From: Enoplosus armatus
Lineage: Eukaryota > Chordata > Actinopteri > Centrarchiformes > Enoplosidae
Assembly (NCBI RefSeq): GCF_043641665.1
Contig: NC_092196.1
Span: 14,443,692-14,507,691 of the forward strand
Direction of reading: 5' to 3'
DNA length: 64,000 nucleotides
The notes under the pieces are model-generated. The model saw only the letters and a program-made list of their open reading frames with translations. It did not search any database and had not been told where the DNA came from. The translations under genes were made by a program, and so were the position numbers. Positions 58,911 to 64,000 of the stretch are shown here, piece by piece. The stretch's first letter is position 1, and every line of letters starts with the position of its first letter.

Positions 58911-60357
58911 TGAAAGAGAGTGACAGAGACAGGACAGAGAGAGATAGTGAAGAAATATGAAGATACTAGCATGTGAGAGTATGTGTGTGTGTTTATATGT
59001 TTAACTACAGAAACAGCAGAGGTGTTATCATAGAGGGTTGCACAGACGGGAGTGGGACAAGTGTCTGTCTCAAGGGTTATGATGTACTAATAAGAGAGGG
59101 GTGATGAGGTAGACATGCATGTGAGAGTAATGTTTCAACCAAACGTGAATGATGCACATGTTGTTGTGTGAGTCGGATTAAGTATAATGACGCTGAATTG
59201 TGGGCTTGTGACTGTGAGTGATGGTGAGAGGCGGGGGGTGCAGTGTGGACGGCTGTGGTAAATCATATGTTTTTGCCGAGGTGACGGGAGGTAGAGAGCT
59301 GCTCTGAGTGATGTTCAGGCTGATCCCATCTGTCAGTCACCTCCAGGGTGGGAAGGATGGTGCTCAGATTCAGAGGTGATGGGGAAGACGGGGAGGTTGA
59401 GATAATGTTACAGTTTGGAGTATGTCTTATTTCTCCCTCGCTCTGTTTGTCTCCAAATCCTCTCAATCCCCCTCTCCTCCAATAAAACACTCTGGCCTCA
59501 TGTCGAGGGGTCATACATATAGAAAGGGCATTGGAGGTGTTTTGCTTCAGTTTTTTGGTGGTGTATTATATTAAAATTTTGCTTACACAGAAGCCTTTCT
59601 TCTGTTTAATGCAAACACACAATTTTAAAAGTTCTATGTGTCTGTCTCAGTGTGCTAATGGGGGTTATGAGAGACAATAATAAATATCAAGCAGAGGAAT
59701 GAATGAGACATTTTGTGGTTCATCAGCGGTTAATGATTGCCTTTGCCTCTATCCCGAGTGTGTTTTTATGACACCTTATCCATTAAGCAAATGCCTTGGT
59801 CTGAAATGATTGAATGAAATTGAACATCCCAAGAGATCTGCGACCATCTGTGTGTGTGTGTATGCATGTGTGCGTGTGTGCCTGCACGTGTATGTTTGTG
59901 TGTTTAAATATGTACTCGGACTAAGTATGTTTAGACATTCTTGTCTCAGGGGTGAAGGTCCATCTGTTTGAATAAGAGTTTTTCTTATTTATAAGGGTTC
60001 GTTAAAACATCAATCCACCACTTTATGTCTCCTTAATGTTGCAGTGAGCTGCCGGGTTGAAATGTTTTCTTTGGATAAAAAGGCGTCTCAGCACAGTGTT
60101 CACCTTTGTGAAAATGTCAAGCACCTAGCTGTAAGCATTTTGCTCCAAACTGTTTTTTTTTTGTTTTGTTTTTTTACATCTTTCCTACAACATGCACAAA
60201 TCTCAGCAGGTAACTTTAAGTATAACATCAAAGTCAAATCATAATCTAATCTCTGTAACAATGTCAGAGTATAAAGCATGTTTGAATTATTTACAGCACT
60301 AAACTCTATAATCCTATTGAACACCCACTATTCCCTGGGGTGTATGGTCTGGATAAG

Positions 60358-60405
60358 CCATCCATTTATTTTCTATACCCGCTTATCCTGTTCAGGGTCA
60401 AGGGG
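60358..60405 (+). repeat. Fragment of common fish interspersed repeat
   Basis: Reads CCATCCATTTATTTTCTATA then CCCGCTTATCCTGTTCAGGG. This motif recurs in very many teleost loci. Only about 50 bp are recognisable. Confidence 0.6.
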
Positions 60406-63400
60406 AATAAAAAATGTTGCCAGGTTTCTTTTCAGTAAACTCATTCTAATCAAGACTCATAACTGGAAGCCTTATCATTTGCATTTCAAAAGACTGGATA
60501 CAACAGAATATTATACATAGTTATAAGTGGATATTTTCTTTCAGGCAACCCTCATTCACAACCAGTGGAGGAGGAAATGCTGCTATTGAAGTTCATTTCA
60601 TCAAAGTTTCATCAAAACTGATGAGCCAGTTTGATGGTGCCAGGAATTATTACAGTATAACAGTCTGTTGTGATGGGAAATGTCTTCGCTTTGAGACAGG
60701 AATAATCTCTCCTCATAAACAATGGCAGCGAATAAAACTTTAATGTAAAACTTCGCCTCACAGTCCCATCACTATTGATGAGACATTTGCCTGTGATGAT
60801 CGTAGAAGCAGTCATGACTCACGTAATGTTTAGAGCTCTAATCAAGGACAATCTAGCTACGGTCTTGTGACACTGTGATGCTAGTGTGCCAGTGGCCATT
60901 GCATGGCTGCTCTCCACTGTGGCGCCCATGCATGCTGCGTCCCATATTCTCCCAGCTTAGAGCTATTTTCAAAGTCTGCTTCACTTGCTTTCTGTGCCTG
61001 TCTTCTAACCAGCTGATCCAAGAACACAGCTGACTGAGTTTATAGGGGCCTTACTGTGATGGCACTGAGCACAACACTGCCTGGATGCTTGTACACATCT
61101 GGATAGTGCAAAACCATGTTCCTTAATGAGCGGAAGAGACCCTGGAACTCTAACACTTACATGGAACTGGTGTGGCTATACGGTATGGTCAAGTCTAAGT
61201 AAGACCTGCCAGGCTGTAAACATACAAAATCTTACTTATAATCGTATAATAAGAAATTCATTAAAACAAACAACTTCAAGAAAACAGTGTTTACAAAGTG
61301 CTGTGTGTAAAAATCCAACAGTGAAGAAATAAATGGTATACATGATAAAAGGTACATTTGGCATTCATTTTGCAGTTAGTTATTTAGTTTTAGTCAGCTA
61401 GATATAAAGGCATGGATACATTGACACATTCAGCAGCATTAGCTGGCACACTGTATTTCACGGTTTAGGCTTGTCCCCTGTGGTCTTTAGTCTAGATGAT
61501 GGACAGCTAAAAGCCCTTTGATGACCTAAGGGGCTGTGAAGTAACATGGTTTTAAAAGTTGTCTGAAACACACTCTATATAAATTATTTACCATTCAATG
61601 CCTTAATTATAATAAAAAAAAACACATTTTGAAATTGATTCTAAAATGGATAAGCAAGTCATGTAAGTAAGTCAGCACAGGTGAAAAATTAGGAGTTTAC
61701 TTACTGTTAGAGTTCTAAAATAATTGTTGACAGTTTCAGTTAAATACATTTCACACAGGTAAGTTGTCTAAGCAAGGCATAACATGAGCGTGAATAATTC
61801 CCTCAGTGTGACAGGGTGATAGGCAAGGGTGGCATTTCAGTAATATTGAGTGGAAGAAGCAACATGGTATGATCTTTACATGATTTTCAAAGCTGAAATC
61901 ACACCTAAGATCTTCAGCAAAAGTCACCATGGCACTGCTGAATTTGTTTCGCAACATGTTAATTCAATCAAATCAAATCAAAATTATAAAAAAAATTAAG
62001 TCTATTAAGATATCATGTCTGCTTTACAGTATTAAGACATAAACTACTGGGATTCTCTCAGACGTTCAATGGACGCAATGCAAAGTTAAGGATTACTGAC
62101 ACATTATAGTTGATTTTTTCATGTGTGCACGTGTGTGTGCGAGATGGGCATAAATAAATCATAAACCTTTACATACTGTAGCTGTATACTCATAATACTG
62201 CATGGAAAGGCAGAACAGTAATGTGTGTGCATGTGTGTGTGTAGTGACTCTCCCTTTGATATCTAAAATAGGAAAGCTGTGAGGCAGAAGAGTGAAGAAA
62301 ATATTCTCACCATCAAAGGGGAGCATGGAACAACAAATGGCAGCATACAAAGAGCTCGGGCTCAGAATCTGATTGGGGTCACCCAGCCTCTGTCTGTCAG
62401 GGTGTGGGACTTTAAACTTTATCACATCCACTGTGCCGACCAATAAAGTAGATTGTAAAGATCCATTCTTGGCTATGGATTAAAGATTAAACACTGCTGC
62501 AGATTTTTATTTGAGTACTTTGCTTTTATGTTTATCGTGCTGCCTTCAACCAGCATTTATTTGAGTTCAGAGCCTGACTGGTGTCCTCTACTGCTTAGTC
62601 AATGTGAAGCGGTGCGCAGAGCCAGAATCTCAGTTAAAGCCAATCTTGTAATATCATTTTAAATTGTTTTGATGCATTAACTAATGATGTGATCGCCTGT
62701 GTACAAAGCAGTATTGATCCCAGACTCGATTGGGCTACTAATCAGGCTTTTGACATGGTTCATTTGCCATTATGAGAGTGTAATTTCCAACCAACTGAAC
62801 TTAAGCCTGAATCATTGCTTTGCCCTTCAAAAGCAATTTGATGATCTCACAATTCACACACTTCTGCAATCCATATTTTACTCCAATGAAGCACTGACTG
62901 TGTTCTAACAGTTTATACAGTGTTTTCTCACACCACCCCGCCACTCTCGTCTTCCTCCTCTATTTAGCACCAGCCATGATAGAGCTAACTTGTACCTGTC
63001 TAGCAGCAGAGTGGATGCCAAATGCATTTCACCAGGGCATCTGGCATGGCACTAGCAGCCAGCTCTAAAAAGTATTAAGTTGTATCTGCTCGCATGTAAG
63101 TGCTGAGCACTGGTGAGTGTCATTTCTCCAAGAGTTCTCCAATAGAGCCCCCCACTTCAAAAAAATGTTTGACGCATCTGCCAACCCCCCCAGTGTCAAG
63201 TGTGATCCGGATTGGAACGAGTGAGCTGCAGATGGAAAGTGAGCAGGACACCACACCGGAGGGGTGGCAGTCATGGGAGTGATGGAGTGGGAGAGAGTGA
63301 GAGGCAGCAGGGAGGAGAAAGGAGGCAGCAGGGAGAGGGGCATGATGACTTTATGAGTCATATTATTGACTGGCAACCATGCCGTGCTGATTGTGGTAAT

Positions 63401-63710
63401 CGGTTTTCCTTGGGAGCAGGAGAGACCAGGGACTTCACTGGGAGTCTTCATTGAGTTTTATTTTAAAGGCCAGCAGCTGGCCTGCGCTATTGAGGATTGA
63501 CTGATTGTTCATTTGAAGAGTGGCAGGGTGTATTTGCATGTTTATTTTGTGTGCAGTCAATTACAGTACTACCAACCAAATTTGAAAAATGAGATCTGAT
63601 TGTTTGGCCATAGTGTAGCTAGAACTGAGCTCTGTGTAGCAGGGACAGATGTTTGTACTTTGCCAGGGACAAGCATTGAGAGAGGTTAATGAAAATAAAA
63701 CATAATTCTG

Positions 63711-63762
63711 CAGAGAGAGAGAGAGGGAAAGAGAGAGGGGGAAAGAGAGAGGGGGAAAGAAA
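63711..63762 (+). repeat. GA-rich short tandem repeat (unit about 14 bp)
   Basis: Repeats of GAGAGAGGGGGAAA; the matching minus-strand frame is a by-product. Confidence 0.8.
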
Positions 63763-64000
63763 GTGAAGCTGTAGAATTTGGATGAACAAAATTGGCATTG
63801 CAGGATGGAAACAGAAGAAAGAGATAGATTGCATCTGTAGTACCTCTTACTTTGTCATCCTCATCAGACTATCTCACCTTGACGCCTCCTACATTCTCAA
63901 AATGCTTCTTTCTTTCTCTCAGTCCTCCTGTTCTTACACTGTCCGTCTTATGTGGTGTTGCAGTTTTTCAGATGTGATGGCAAGCTCAGTTCACAGCGGC

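Overview
The window is vertebrate nuclear DNA, most likely from a teleost fish. It has a multi-exon fibrillar collagen gene with short GT-AG introns, many (CA)n/(GT)n microsatellites, several repeat fragments of a type common in fish genomes, and no prokaryotic gene organisation. Both genes I can support are on the + strand.

Region 1-21745 holds the 3' half to two thirds of a clade-A type V/XI fibrillar collagen, best called col5a1. I placed 47 coding exons from 820 to the stop codon at 19599-19601. Exons 1-42 (local numbering) encode 888 residues of uninterrupted Gly-X-Y triple helix in the 45/54/90/108-bp pattern of fibrillar collagens, plus one 36-bp exon. Exons 43-47 encode a C-propeptide with a furin-like basic site and a fibrillar collagen C-terminal (COLFI) domain. 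The 5' part of the gene (signal peptide, TSPN/variable region, early helix) lies upstream of the window. A 3' UTR of about 2.1 kb probably ends near an AATAAA at 21721.

Region 21746-38226 is about 16.5 kb with no convincing gene. It holds microsatellites and possible conserved regulatory DNA. Region 38227-64000 is the 5' end of olfm1 (noelin/pancortin). An upstream first exon encodes a 19-residue signal peptide (38699-38755). About 20 kb further on is the very recognisable A-type first exon (58668-58811, beginning MSVPMLKIG). Both end in phase 0, so either could splice to the same M-region exon, which lies beyond the window.

The collagen and olfactomedin genes are separate loci, but their adjacency is informative: it matches COL5A1-OLFM1 in human and resembles COL11A1-OLFM3 and COL5A3-OLFM2, so the pair looks ancestral. 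The main oddities are a C-propeptide lacking the Cys-2 used in interchain bonding, a 'KLAAW' type 69-bp exon with no visible mutually exclusive partner, long palindromes in two large collagen introns, and a uORF in the leader of the upstream olfm1 first exon. I saw no RNA gene, CRISPR array, intact transposon or viral element.
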